A stretch of DNA of 64,000 bases from Nautilus pompilius. Taxonomy: Eukaryota; Mollusca; Cephalopoda; Nautilida; Nautilidae. Below, piece by piece: positions 1 through 13,400 of this stretch. The position numbers were made by a program, and so were the translations under genes. The stretch spans positions 1,240,001 to 1,304,000 of the forward strand of contig JACATO010000923.1 in NCBI GenBank assembly GCA_018389105.1, given 5' to 3'. The notes under the pieces were generated by a model. That model worked only from the letters and a program-made list of their open reading frames with translations. It searched no databases and was not told where the DNA came from. Position 1 is the first letter of the stretch. Each line of letters starts with the position of its first letter.

Positions 1-311
1 CATCTTCATTCTTTATGGATGGTACACAGTTATAGCAAATAGCCTTAAAAAGAAAGGTTAAATTTAAGTGTATTATAAATTAAAAAACTGATAATGGTTC
101 TATTATTAACAGTTGAAAGAAAAGATATCACACACACATGAAGCAGAGAGAGAGAACTGCCATCATTCTATAAGGAAAAAAATAAAGTAAAAATGAAATG
201 AAAAGTATTAAAAATTTAACTGTATATAAACAAATATCTTTTGTAAGAGTAAAGGTATAAATAAAACAATCTTTACATTAAAAAGCTTGAAAAATGCTCA
301 AGAATTTCTAC

Positions 312-3086
312 CTTGAACTGACAGAATGGACTGTTGGAGGTAAAATCCACAGAAGCATTCTGACTGATAAAGCCTTTGCCTATTCCCCAGATGGCCTGCA
401 ATTGGTTCCATTTGGCAATAATTCCATCTCTGTCATCGCCAAAGATTTGAGGTTGTGTGACAGCTTTTGTTAAGTTAACAAGATTGTTCAAAACTAACTG
501 TTGTTGCTGCTGTTGCTGTTGCTGTTGCTGAGCAGCACCTGGAAAGGTAAGAGAACTGGCTATTTTTCTGCCTAAGATACTTATAGACAGACATTTTCAG
601 CTAGAATGCATGATGAAAGGGCCAAAAGAATCAAAGGTTTTAAAACTGCTGAGTAAAATAAACCATGCTGGCAGACTGCAAAAGCAGAAAGATGAGCAAA
701 CGGCTGATTAAGCCTACAGATAGTATCTAAAAATATACAAATACCACAAATATGAAGAGAAACCAAGGTTAAAATTGTAGTTAATAATGTTAAAACAGAT
801 TAGACTGACTTCAGAACTGCTCTTTTTGGGCTGACAAAATTCAGTCCTGTAGCAGGTGGTCTCTTATTGCAGGAAATGTAAGCTCACAACAGATGGTTTA
901 TATTTCATGTATGTGCAGATAATTTAAAAAAAAAAATTATGACAGTACCTAACCTAAGTGTAATGGACTACTATACATTAAGATAAAAAATCCAGTAAAT
1001 TCAATGGATAAAGAAAGAGCTTCAGATCTTAATAGGTTAGCATCTTTGATTCAGATAATACTATCCAGTCTCTTTATGTACAAATGCATGGTTAGATTTT
1101 TGTAATATTCTGTTATTATGCAAAATATTTATTTAAAACATTGGGGACACTTAAAAAGACAAAAATAAAAATGTCCCAGTGTCCGTATGTACTTATTACC
1201 AAACAAATTTCCAGCTGATGATCCAAATGAAGTACCACCTGTTCCAAATCCTGTTGTTCCAGCACTAAACAGTGCACCAGGTAAACCTGGAAAACCTGTG
1301 CCTAAAAAAATAAAGAAAGAAGTGGCCAGTTAAAAAAATAAAATATTTGTCTTTGAATTTCTATATGAAGAATCCACTGCCACCCCTGAAATATACCAAC
1401 TCTTGTCACAACAGTTTCTCTAATTGGGGGTAAGGCATTTAGATCCATCTCCTCTATTCTGAGGATAATTGTTAATGAAAACTTAACAAATATGACAAAT
1501 TAAATTCTTTTTTAATATATTCCATTGCTGCTAAATGACTACCATGTGAATTTTCAGGGAAGCATGATATAATAATGAAATTAGTAGATATACAAAAAGT
1601 GATTAAGTCTTAATAATTTTTTTTTATTTTTAAAAAAGTCATCCACAATTTTATTATGGCAATTTGATTGAAAAACCTGTAATGATGTTGTTTTCTAGAT
1701 TTTTTCAGCTAAATGCAGATTTATATTCATTGCATAGTGATGAAAAATTTAAGTATTTTATAGTGACAAGCTAGTAAGTTGTAAAACGTTATGCATTGGT
1801 CTTTATTTATAACAATTGTCTCCAATTATATCAAATGAATTATCTTCATGAGGATCAGCCATGATAATGCAATGCATGAAAATACAACGGTGAAAGTGAC
1901 TAAGTCCTTATAGTTTTATAACAAAATAAGTCTTTTCTAAGAAATTTTTTTAGGAATGCATGATAAACCTTACAATAGTAATTGGTCAATATGAAAGTTG
2001 GGCACCATGCTTTAAGATGGTCACAGTATAGTAGTTTCTGATTATGATGGTATAAGTATTACTTTAGGTTTCCTGAACCCATTAAACCCATGATTATGCA
2101 TTTTAAAACTACATGACCAAATTTGTGCATATTATTCATACATTTTTTTCATAGCAAGTGGATTTAATGACGTTAAAAATCAATTTAAATAAAATATTAG
2201 ATAGGATTATAAGTGAAGTACTATTTATAAGACCCCCCCTAAATAGAAAGAATTACACCTTTCTTGAGTATTTGTTATGGATTTTCCTTTTTTTCTAGTT
2301 GTTCAAAAGAAAAACAAAAACTATCTGATCTTGGTCGATGAGTGGGAACCTTTGCTATTTGAGAGGGAAGATATCTTTTGAAAATTATAATTTTAAGATA
2401 TCTAAGCTCCCGTTAGTTTCTTCAGGTGAAAACGGTTCCAGTGCATCTTCAAGAAACTGATACCGAAAGAGTCAGCTCTGGAATGTGGCTTACTGACATG
2501 CACCGCCGCCACATAAACAGACAGCGATGAGATGGTCTCTCATACCGCCTTCTCTATTCAAATACGCCACAGGTGCCTAAGGAAAAAGCCAACCAACCAG
2601 CCGTGGTACCAAATCCAGTTGTAGGTGTCCCGAAAGGAGCAGCAGACGTCCCAAATCCAGGTGTTGAACCGAATCCAGGTGCAGTGGTACCAAATCCTAA
2701 GAGACAAAGAACCCCATTAACTGCTTTATAGTTCTGGTATGTACAAACAACAAACACACCAACCAACCGTAGCTCCAAAAGAAAGGAAGAATAAGGCACA
2801 GGGACCGAAGACTCGGGGTAAATCAGCAGAGAGGAAGACATTGGATTAGGAATTCGGGAGACGCGGGGGAGGACGGACGCTCGCCCTGTCCCCGGACTCG
2901 CTTCGTCAGTTACGCGGGCGTGTGAGCTGGAATCGGGAAAGTTTTGAACGCGTTCTTCTGGATGATTCTTTTACCTGCTTGGGTGGTGGTAGGGGTGCCA
3001 AATCCTGGAAACGTGGACGTAGCGACGGACCCGGTATTGGTCCCAAACAGGTTGGGAGCCGTCGTCGCCCCGAAAGTAAACGCCAT
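312..3086 (-). CDS. NUP54: Nucleoporin p54, 5' part of the gene (four coding exons)
   Basis: FG nucleoporin of the central NUP62-NUP58-NUP54 channel complex of the nuclear pore. Coding exons on the minus strand are 3086-2975 (start ATG), 2696-2598, 1301-1200 and 538-312; the rest lies beyond the left edge. The first three exons encode a low-complexity N-terminus with repeated GFG dipeptide-type motifs (PGFGT, TTGFGT, TPGFGT), rich in Thr, Ala and Pro. Exon 4 starts with a run of about ten Gln, then enters the conserved region (FGDDRDGIIAKWNQLQAIWG and, near the exon end, NSPFCQFK), which is what identifies NUP54. All introns in the FG part are phase 1 and the fourth exon ends in phase 0. Acceptors and donors fit the consensus (for example CAG/GTAAAAG after exon 1). 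The exon 2 donor (GCTG/GTTGG) is weaker, but it joins in phase to exon 3. No disruption is seen. Confidence 0.93.
539..1199. other. NUP54 intron 4, no other feature
   Basis: Intron between coding exons 3 and 4. The acceptor at its minus-strand 3' end is TTTCCAG just before the polyglutamine codons. Nothing else is recognised. Confidence 0.6.
1302..2597. other. NUP54 intron 3, AT-rich, no other feature
   Basis: AT-rich intron between coding exons 2 and 3 of NUP54. I see no coding homology, clear transposon terminus or tandem array in it. Confidence 0.6.
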
Positions 3087-3900
3087 CTTCCTTCGATCTA
3101 TTCCGACCTCCTGGACTAAAGAGCTCCGACACACAGCAGCAGGTGGTGCGCGACGGTCAGTCCCCTGACCCCCTCCCCCACCCGGGTCCTCTATTCGTGT
3201 TCGACTTCAGAAATTAGGGGTAACAGCTTACTGGTGATTTGCTGTAGGCGATGGTTCCACCCACTTCCCCGAAGAAAGCCGTCGGACTGTTCCTACCGGT
3301 CATCAGTCGGTGTAATTCCAGCGGGTGGGGTGGGGGGAAACTCGGGGCTCTTCGCTGATCCGTGCAGGGGAATCTCTTTCCATTCAGGTCCTGGGATTAA
3401 AGAATCGGCCAGGCGAATGTCCACCTGTCATTCTGAGTATTCGGGAGATATGCGCACGCGCGCCAATTTTTTAAATGTTCGACACCCCCCCCCCCCGGGG
3501 AAACCTGACCTGTCCTGTCCGTTGTCGCTTCGTGATGGAAGCGGGAGATGCAGGTGTCGTGTACTGGTGTACTGTAGTGTACTGTAGTGTAGTCTGTGTG
3601 TGGTTATACGGAGGAGAAGAGCGCAAATCGATGGCGAGTCGGAACCCGGCTGTCTACGGTCGTGATACTTGGCTCGGAAAGCAGACAGCGTCTAGGTAAG
3701 ATCAGTGTCGGTGTAGCCCACCCCAGCTCACCCCAGCCGTTCCTGTCTCCTAACCCCAGTCACTCACCCACCAGCAGTTGACAGCTCGACGGAAATGCTT
3801 CAAAGCCGTGTTAGCCCGATGCTCCGAATTCGAGCAGTTTCTGCTTAGGTGTGGAGCAAGAGAAGCCACATGTGTGACACGTATGCTCTCGGTACCCGTT
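2850..3900 (-). promoter_or_regulatory. CpG-rich promoter region of NUP54
   Basis: This is a GC- and CpG-rich block in otherwise AT-rich DNA. It covers the first NUP54 exon and about 800 bp upstream, with many CG dinucleotides (for example the CGCACGCGCGCC stretch near 3450). Unmethylated CpG-rich starts are typical of housekeeping genes. A poly-C run lies near 3485-3497 and a short GTGTACTGTA-type repeat near 3560-3595. I see no convincing divergent gene on the plus strand, although short open frames occur because the base composition is rich in G and C. The transcription start cannot be placed from sequence alone. Confidence 0.55.
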
Positions 3901-4187
3901 CGCCTCGTGGAGCTCTTTCCCGCCTTTTATTACTGTACGGGGACCAGTCGCACCCTGTATGCGATCTTCAACATAATGACAGTCTCCTGTAAAGCCGCTG
4001 GTGATCAATAATAATTCCACCTAATGAACGAGATCTTTGATTTTGGCTCCTGGTTCAGAAATAGAAGAGAACGAGTCAAAATAAAACAGTTTATTTATGT
4101 TTTATGTGCTTTTCTTTTTTAAAAAAAACATCCAGACAGCAGTTAACCTTTCACAAACTTACTTAATGAATTCTAAACAAAAGCGAT

Positions 4188-4910
4188 GATGCTTGGAGGA
4201 CTGCCATGTGCTCCCTGGAGTTTGGAACCTTCCTCATGCCATTGATGTTCTATGGAAGTTTGTGGCTTACCATCCTGGGAAAGGCCTTGATGTTGTTTGT
4301 CTAGAAGATGCTTGGAGGACTGCCATGTGCTCCCTGGAGTTTGGAACCTTCCTCATGCCATTGATGTTCTATGGAAGTTTGTGGCTTACCATCCTGGGAA
4401 AGGCCTTGATGTTGTCTGTCTAGAAGATGCTTGGAGGACTGCCATGTGCTCCCTGGAGTTTGGAACCTTCCTCATGCCATTGATGTTCTATGGAAGTTTG
4501 TGGCTTACCATCCTGGGAAAGGCCTTGATGTTGTTGTCTAGAAGATGCTTGGAGGACTGCCATGTGCTCCCTGGAGTTTGGAACCTTCCTCATGCCATTG
4601 ATGTTCTATGGAAGTTTGTGGCTTACCATCCTGGGAAAGGCCTTGATGTTGTCTGTCTAGAAGATGCTTGGAGGACTGCCATGTGCTCCCTGGAGTTTGG
4701 AACCTTCCTCATGCCATTGATGTTCTATGGAAGTTTGTGGCTTACCATCCTGGGAAAGGCCTTGATGTTGTTTGTCTAGAAGATGCTTGGAGGACTGCCA
4801 TGTGCTCCCTGGAGTTTGGAACCTTCCTCATGCCATTGATGTTCTATGGAAGTTTGTGGCTTACCATCCTGGGAAAGGCCTTGATGTTGTTTGTCTAGAA
4901 GATGCTTGAG
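4188..4910. repeat. Tandem array, six copies of a 119-bp unit
   Basis: The word GATGCTTGGAGGACTGCC recurs at 4188, 4307, 4426, 4544, 4663 and 4782, and a truncated seventh copy starts at 4901. The period is 119 bp, with one 118-bp copy. Copies look almost identical by eye; most differences sit in the GTTGTTTGTCTAGAA / GTTGTCTGTCTAGAA segment just before the junction. Two of the three forward frames have no stop within the unit, so the array yields open frames of up to 160 codons. The period is not a multiple of three, so reading frame is not kept from copy to copy, and a protein role is unlikely. Near identity suggests recent expansion or homogenisation, or possibly assembly duplication. Confidence 0.95.
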
Positions 4911-7900
4911 TCATCATGTGCTGTGTGTTGTCTTGCTGAAGTATTGCTGCACATGATAGCCAAGAGTGTTGTCATAGTATTATACTGTTTTAGGGTGGAG
5001 AGAGAGATGGTTCTCTGCATTATCACACTGCTGTACCTGAAGAGAATTGCTTTATCTGCGCACCAACCTGCAAATTCTCTCTGTCATCAGTAAATTTTCC
5101 GGCATGATGCTCCCAAGAAAAGCAGGAATTATCTAAAAAAGCTACATGGTTTAGCTGGTTTCCAGTCCAATTTATTCTGCTGTTGTGAGCCTCATGCTAA
5201 CAGAGCCAATATTGTGCATCCTTTGCATTAATCTGAGTGGTCCTGGCTTTGTTAGAGCTGTTGGTCTCACCGTTGAGTCTGTTTCTCAGCTGGGTTACAC
5301 ATGCTGCAGTCTGGGGAAATAGTGAAAATATGAGATCACCAATATGTGGATCATGTCAGATGAAATCTGTCATGGAGTCGTCAAGGTAATCTGCTATAAG
5401 GTATTCTGGTCCTGTGAGGATGGTGGCTAAAATAAATGGAGCGCCCAGCTCGCACGAATCCAAGCACCTGATTTTGTTGACTTTTCCATTTGTTGTAGTG
5501 CGAGTAACTATGCAACAGAATTTTACGTTACTTTCTTAGGTCTCAAGGTTGGATAACATCTATGAAGCATTTACTTAGAACTGCACATGCCGCACATATT
5601 GTCTTAGGTTCTAGAAAAAAAAGTATACTTCATTGTGGCTGCATGGATAAACCAAACCACTGGTTCACAGCCATTCACTTTATTTCAAAAAAGTATTTAA
5701 TTTTTCACTTATCTTAAAATAATTTTGATGTTCAAAGGAAAATTTGAACTCATTTCTCTTTAGTTATACATGTATTCACATTAAAATAGTGATGGATTGG
5801 ATTTGCTTTTGAAACCTGTGCTTGCGAGGTCAGGGCCGTTTGGAATAAGCGGTTTAAATCTTCCAGAAAATGCGTTATTTCAGATCTCCTAGTTGAAATA
5901 AATCATCACAAAATTCCTTTATGTCTCTAATGACTTTAACAATACATGAACAGTAGATGTGGGCAGCTGTGTTATTTGTTATTGCTGCTTGACAGGACAA
6001 ATACTGCTTCTAAAACAAGTAAATTTGGGTAGTGGCCATGTTTTGCTTATGTTAGAACCTGGCTGCTGTGCATTTATTGAAACTAGAACAATTAACTTTT
6101 CTTTTCATAACTTAATGAGATTGCTCAGTCAAACGTGGATTTTTTCATGGTCTAATAATGAAAAAGACTTCAGCTAAAAATGTTGCAAATAACTACTTCA
6201 TCGTTGGAAAAATAGACAAAAAAAAAGATTAAAAATGGAAAGAAATTATTCTTTTATGCCCATTCATAAGGTGTTTTACATAACCTAATTATGTGAACCT
6301 CTGGTGATATGTATGATTTTGTTTCAAATCCTGCAATCAAGTTACGAGATAGCATAAAAAAAGTTAATAAGAACCCGGAACTGTGTAATAATAAAGTTTC
6401 CGTTCAGAGAGAGAGTTAGAAAACTCTGGGATCCACTTTCAATATGGCGAGAACGCTTTAAGAAGAATTGGTGCCAACATGATTCAGAGTTTGCAGTGAC
6501 AAGTAGATAGATACTAATCGACTGTTGTTGCCAAGAATGACTGTGGGAATGTTGGTGTTATGTCATGGCTCAGTGGAAAGATATCCACGTCTGATTTTTT
6601 TGTGAAAGTCATTGCACAGTGAGTTCTAAAATACCTTATTGCAAATCAAATGGGAACTCGTTGGAGATAATCATTTTGCTTTATTATTTACTGCAAGACA
6701 ATACTTTGCTCAAAAGGACTGTGACCTGACTTCATGTACACTGGAATCAGTCAGCTCTTTGTTGGAAGGATTGTAATGCCAAAAATGAATAATATGTGGA
6801 GAGAAAAATGATGTATGTGGTAACTTAATCCTTGTAATAACAAAAAGAAAACAAATACACTAACCTACTGTTGTCGATTTAGCAGATAAGAACAGTGACT
6901 CTGAGGCTAAAGACAGTGGAAATGATAATTATAGAACGGGTCTGTGGCTGTAGTTTATCAGAATCTTCACGTGTACATTTTTACGATTACTCCTAGATGC
7001 ACACTATTCTTGCTCTTGCTTTTTTAGTGTGCTATTTTGAGAAAAATTCTGTATTTGTGTCAACTAAGAAACATGATAAGATTTACAGAAGAAAAAAAAT
7101 TGCATGATAATTAACAATTTAGTAGAAAAGAATATTGCCAGCTGTTGAACTGTAATTGGAGGTCCTGATCCTGTTGCATTAATAAGGTAACTATTCATTT
7201 CAAAGCTTAATTGGTTGTATACCATACTCATTTTTCATTCTGCTTATTTCAGACTTGAGGATTTTTAAACCTTTTATTTGGTAAAAAGAAAAAGTACCTG
7301 ATTTATCTCCATGCACTGTATTTCTACTGCAGCATTTAACATCAAATAACTATAAAATATGATTTTAGATAAATGCCACTAAATAATTAAAGGACTAGCC
7401 TAAAATGCATGTTCTAATTCTCCTCAGTCTTAATTGTTAGTGCTTTCTTAATAAAGATGTTTGTATTATTTTCTCTGAGAAATCCCATTATTAGAAGTTT
7501 TTTTTTTAAAAGAAAATATTCAGTCTTAGAAATATCAACCATAATACTGTAAAGATTATTTGTACTTATCTGACTATAGACATTACAGACTTTAGCTTGA
7601 ATTGTTGGATATAATGTGGATGTCACAAATTTGGATTTGATTATTGAAAAAAGGGAGTTGATTGTGACTTTAGGGAGAGTTTTGATGGTGTGATTTTCTA
7701 TTTATAATGTTTGGAGTGGCAGCTTTAATGAACCCAGGTTATGGTCATGAGCCAATAAGATAAACAGAACAAAAAACGATAAAAAATGTGAAGTTGATAA
7801 CAGAGAGATAGATCGGGTAGAGGAACAAATGGTCTATATCATTTATTAGTTACACGGCGGCTTAAAATGAAATACGTAAACACCAAAAAAGATATAATCA

Positions 7901-8815
7901 ATTCTACCATCTTACTGTTCACAAAATTATCCAGTGTCTAAAACTTGCAAATACATTTTGATCACAGATGTTTGTCAAATTAAATTGTAACTGATCTTTA
8001 TCTTGTTATATTTTTTATGAACCACTTTTTAAAATCAAAAACCTGGTGTCTACATTTTAAGTGTTTTAATATACTTTAGATTTTATTTGCTATTGTTTTC
8101 TAAATAAAAAAAACCCACTGCTCCAGCCGCGTCTGTGGTACACAACTAATCATCATGTTATTTCCTTGAATCCGGCTAATCTTCTTGACCAAAATAGTTT
8201 ATTCCAAAGCAAGTTCTTGTTGTTATCTTGTAGCTACTTATAAATGAAGGTACTGAACAAGTTTAAAAACCTGTGCAAGTTAGTATTGCTATAAGATAGT
8301 TGGCCATGAAAATCCTTCATTAGAGATGCAATTTAGTAAGGTGCATGTTTCAGAAACAGATTTCTCTCCATATGGTCTCTAATAAATAAAATAATAATCT
8401 TCTGTCTTAATTACCAGTTTCTTACCTACAAACCTTCGGCTCTTTGCATATTAGCCCCTTATTTTTTTTGTTTCTCGTACGGTTGCCGCCATTCTTATCT
8501 ACATTTATGCAGGGAGGAATACATAACTAGAATTTCTTATCCATATGCCATTTAATATAGTGCCTGAGTTTGTGATTGTGGTCCCAGAGGGCTCCTAACC
8601 ATATCGCTCATCTTGTAGACTGTAATAGAGAAAGAGCTGTATCAGTAGCTAACTGTGATCATGGTGTTAATGATTCTATTTATATTTTCTTATTAATTGA
8701 GACTCTTTAGTCTCCTTTCATATTAAGTAGGACTCTCTTTGCCCACAATCTGGAGGGTTTGAAGTACATGGTTGTTGGTCTTTATCCTTATAAGAATGCC
8801 TTCCTTCTTCATTAG
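4911..8815. other. Intergenic AT-rich DNA, no gene recognised
   Basis: Between the 119-bp array and the hAT relic I find no conserved coding exon or RNA gene. There are only short stop-rich frames and homopolymer A/T runs. Confidence 0.5.
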
Positions 8816-8819
8816 AGGA

Positions 8820-9790
8820 ATTTTCACTGCATTTGAATTGACAGAGGAATTGGAAAGATTACAAAGTATCAAGGATACAACAACTGGTGAAGACATTTAA
8901 AAGTTTGTGAGACAATAACTCAACCTAAACTGGCAATGATTGAACATATTTTTCAATTGGCTCCATTTACGTAACCTATCAAGGTCGATCATGGTGGCGC
9001 TTTTACCATTTTGAAGTGCACTGACTCAGTTGTGTGATTTTTTTTTTGTCTGTGAACTAAAATAGAAATGGTTATGGAAGAAAAATCAAAGCCTGTACCT
9101 GAACTGTCTGATTCTGTTTGAACCTGGGATCTTGCTTTCTTGGTGGACATAAGAACTCACTTAAATTGGCTGAATCTAAAAATTACAGGGAAAAAGCATA
9201 CTTAACTGAGGTGTTCAGTGACATGAAATCTTTTGAAGCTAAGCTAAAAGTCTCTCACAAGCAGCTAAATCCTGGTAACTCTGTCCACCTTAACTGGTTA
9301 CATCAGGAAACAATGTCATTGTGGAATTGCCAGCCAATAGAGGTGCAAAGTTTTTTGAAAAACTACTATCAGAGTTCTAGGAGAGATTCCAGGACTGACT
9401 TTACTACAGGAAATAGCTGCAGATCTTTCAGAACCCCTTTGAAGCAGAAGTGGATGGTGCATCTGAAGACTTCACAACTAGAAATATTTGATTTACTGGT
9501 CCATGACCTTTTGGAGGGCAAATTTTCTAAAAAAAAAAAAAGCAATTTGTTGAATATTTATTCTTTTTTCCCAGAAAGTTGTTAACACAATACCAAAACT
9601 CTCTCAAGAGGATTCATTACATCTTTTGCTAGAGCACATTTGTGCAAGCAGACTTTCTCAAAAATGATGTTTGTAAAATCTAAATTGCATTTCTTGCATG
9701 ACTGATCAGCATTTGCATGATGTATTGAGGATTGGGTTCTAACTAGCATAGCACCAGACAGTGAAAATGTTATCAGGTAAAAAATTGCCT
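8820..9790 (+). pseudogene. hAT-superfamily transposase relic (GTF2IRD2/ZBED-like group)
   Basis: Broken reading frames on the plus strand match the C-terminal half of hAT-type transposases found in GTF2I-repeat/ZBED-like proteins. In order: a LTEELERLQSIKDTTTGEDI block near 8835-8900; a DLAFLVDI..HLN.LNLK block near 9127-9190 (read through a frameshift); EVFSDMKSFEAKLKVSHKQL near 9210-9270; a QLEIFDLLVHDLLEGKF block near 9475-9525; and a degenerate hAT dimerisation region near 9595-9780 with FARAHLCKQTFSKMMFVKSK. Several stops and at least two frame changes show that it is dead. No clear terminal repeats or 8-bp target duplication were found. Family assignment rests on recalled motif order, not a search. 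Confidence 0.68.
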
Positions 9791-10433
9791 TATATTCCTC
9801 TCTAGTGTTTTTTCTTTCTTTCACACAAAAGTGGAACTTTTTATTTACTTTAAAAATATTTTTGATGAGGAAAAAATCAGGTCTGAATTTTAAATCTTTT
9901 CTGTTACCAAATTTTCATCACGCCCTTTTCTTTATTATTTTAGTAAATTTGAATTTTAAATAAATTAGTTAACTAACTAATTTTGTTTTGTTTGGTTCAT
10001 TTATGAATTCATGAATGGTTCAGAATCCATGTAAAACTGTAGGTCTCATCCTCATTTGACCTTATTGCCATAAAAGCAGAAGATAAACATAATGTTCTCT
10101 CTAAAGTTCATTATTAGCACCAGATTTAGCTATCACTTTTACCTGTCCTGTTTGGGACCACTGGTTTAGATAAGCGGACTAACAGTTGAGAACGGTGCAT
10201 TCACATTGCACTCCACCCTGAATAGCTTGCCTCACACGGCGGCTAGTCTTCCATTATAGTTCAGGTTTGAAAGTGATAAAGTATAAACAGTAATTAATAA
10301 AATTGCTTTAGATCTTTTTATATAGTATTATACAGATTATTTAAAACAAATTTTAACCGTTGAAATTCCTTGCATAATTTATGCACCCAAAATTTTAATG
10401 CTAATTACTTATTGAAATTCTTTTATTTTTTCA

Positions 10434-10455
10434 GAAAATAAATACAGAATTAAAG
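10434..10455 (+). other. 5' UTR part of the first coding exon
   Basis: A pyrimidine-rich tract ending TTTTTTCAG precedes 10434, and the ATG follows 22 bases later. This suggests that the first coding exon of the folate-receptor-like gene is preceded by an upstream untranslated exon, whose position I cannot identify. Confidence 0.5.
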
Positions 10456-13400
10456 ATGATTTCATGGGAATTTTCAGCAGTATTTTTACTTTGGCTGCTT
10501 GTTTGTGGCAACCATTGTTTGAAAAGAAAGACTTTGGTGGACTACCTTGATACTTGTTTAGATGGACGATATCACAAGAAAATACCTGGCTCTGAAGGGT
10601 CTTTATTTCACAGGGTAAATCTTAAATTAATTGCTTGCTCCCTGACTTCCAGGTGCCCCTCTTTATAAGTAGATTAACTTATGATTTTATACCCTGTCTC
10701 CCAAGACTCTTGTAATTTTGAATGATTAATTATATCTCTACCTTCTCAGCTCGCTTGATAGTTTATTACTAGATATCATTACCATGAAAGCCAGTTAGTG
10801 TTAAGAAAATACTATGTAAGACTGATCCTTTGGTTCTTTATGGTGGTCATTCTATCTAATATAAAGTTTAACACTCAGGCCAGAATATAAACACACCTTT
10901 TATTTCTGTGTTCATTGGCACTAAGCCAGGAAAAGTCATAGGATTCTAAAAAATTCTCTCAAATTCTAAGTTTTGTGGGACCAGTGTTGGATCAGATGGA
11001 GCAAAAACACAATAGGAAAGTTAGTTTTTCTAATTTTATAACCTTAAATTTTGAGAGAAAAAAAATGGTTGTTTATGTGAATTATGACTTGTATATTGGT
11101 AGCTGTGTCATATTTAATTATGGCTGCTATTTTTTGCAGTGAGAGTAGCATCTAAGTGAAGCTGACTTGTGTGTTTATTTCTGTAACCCCCCCCCCTATC
11201 TCTCATTTAGTTGTCAACAGTGTTTCATTAGGGCTATTGCTGAAAAATCCTGATGCATTGAAATCAAATGGATCAGAAAAAAAATGTAACAGCATACGAG
11301 GTGGTCAAAAAGTATCCAACCTTTGGCCAAAAAAACAAATAATATTAAAAAACTCACCATTTTGATTTAGTTTCCTTCAAAGTATTCGCCTTGGGAGTCT
11401 ACACACTTCTGCCAGCGTTCCTGCCACTGCTGGAAACATTTCTGGAAATCACTCTTTGGGATGCTGTAGAGCTGTGCCGTCGAATTTTGCTTAATGTCCT
11501 CTGTTGACCCAAATCTTCTCCCTTTGAGTGTTTTTTTGAGCTTTGGGAACAGCCAAAAGTCACACGGAGCCAAATCTGGGGAGTAGGAAGCCTGACGAAC
11601 AAGTGGTGTGTTATGCTTGGCGAGAAATGCTTGGACGACGTGGGCGGAATGAGTGGGTGTGTTGTCATGGTGGAGTTGCCAGTTCTTTGCTGCCCATAGA
11701 TCAGGTCGTTTTCGCCGCACAGCTTCACGAAGGCGACAAAGAACCCCCAGGTAGTATTCTTTGTTAATTGTCTGACCTTGTGGTGCATATTCATGGTGCA
11801 CAATACCTATGTAGTCAAAAAGACAGGTCATCATCAGTTTAACATTGCTGCGCACCTGTCTTGCTTTCTTTGGTCTTGGCGAGGATGGATGCTTCCATTG
11901 GGATGACTGCAATTTTGTTTCAGGGTCATAGCTGTACACCCATGTCTCATCGCCAGTGATGATAGTGTTTGTGAAGTTTTGATCTTGGCTAGCACACTCC
12001 AGCATGTCCTGGGAGATTTCCTTTCTGTTTTCTTTCTGCTGGTCAGACAGCAACTTTGGTACAAATTTGGCCGACACCCTCCTCATGCACAAATCTTCTG
12101 TTATAATTGACTGAACTGACCCATGGCTGATTCCAACTTCAGCAACAATCTCCTCGATAGTCACACGACGGTCTTCATAGACTTCCTTGAACCTTTGCAA
12201 TCATTTCGTCGTTTCTGCTAGTCGATGGTCTGCCACAACGTGGCTCACTGTCCACTGAGGTGCGGCCATCTTTGAACCGGTTGTACCACTCCTTTATTTG
12301 TTTTTCCCATAGCATCATCTCCAAAGGCCTTCTGAATCTTCTCGATAGTCTGGGCTTGCGTATCACCAAGTTTTTGGCAGAATTTGATACAGTATCCTTG
12401 CTCAATGCGCTCGGTCATCTTGACTCAAAAAGAAAAATCGCACAGCACACTCTTCACGTCTGTACTCAACGCGTCACTGCGGGCAACTGGCGCAACCTAC
12501 AGACACGAAAATTTTTGCGCATGCTCAGGAAGGACGCGGCCACCTAATACCCATGCGGATTTTGCTCAAACAAATCCAAGGTCGGATACTTTTTGACTAC
12601 ACTTTGTAGCTTATATATATATAGAGAATTTTGAATTTATATATTTTTGATGATGCTGACTACTCATCGACTATCCTACAGTACCAAAAAAAACTCATTG
12701 CAAACGTCCAATTTTGATTGATGAGGTTACAAATCATTTGTTGCAAAATCAGACTAGTTTTAAAATGCATTATTTAATTTTATTTAAATCATTAGTTTTT
12801 TTGTGTGTTTTTGCTGGATATCTTTTGTTACATGTTTGTTGAAGATAAATCAAGACATGGTTATGCAATTTTCTGTTCTTGCTCAAACTTCTGATTCCTA
12901 AAAAGTAACCCTTTCTCTGATAAAGATGGCAACAGATTTCCAAAATAAAGAAAGTTTGACAGGAAATGTTTCTATTTCCAAGCTTGTGAATGAAAACTGT
13001 ATGGTGTTTAGAAAATATAAGTGGAAGATTTTAAAGTTGAATGTTATCCAACTTTCTAGTAAAACGCTGTACTATAATGTGTGATTTTTCCATTCCATGT
13101 AAGGCATCACAAAATGAAATTAATTTGGGCATCTGGTTTTTTAAAAAAACATTTTCAGTGTTCTCCGTGGAAGAAACGTTCCTGTTGTCATACAAACACA
13201 ACGAAAATTATGCAGACACCAGGAAAAAAATGGTATAATTTTAACTGGGATCACTGTCATAAGCTGTCCACCAAGTGTAGACATCACTTCTTCCAAGATC
13301 TTTGCTTTTATGAATGTTCTCCAAACACCGGACCTTGGCTTGTTGAGGTAAGACAGTGCTGTCTGTTCAGGGTGTTCTAGTTCATCTCCAGTGACTGATA

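Noticed and set aside
3234-3781. Several plus-strand open frames in the CpG-rich region upstream of NUP54
   Set aside because: Open frames of this size are expected in GC-rich DNA; they overlap in different frames and show no recognisable domain.
4297-4779. 160-codon open frame in the 119-bp array
   Set aside because: The period is not a multiple of three, so the encoded sequence alternates between two unrelated readings; the length depends on one 118-bp unit. No known domain.
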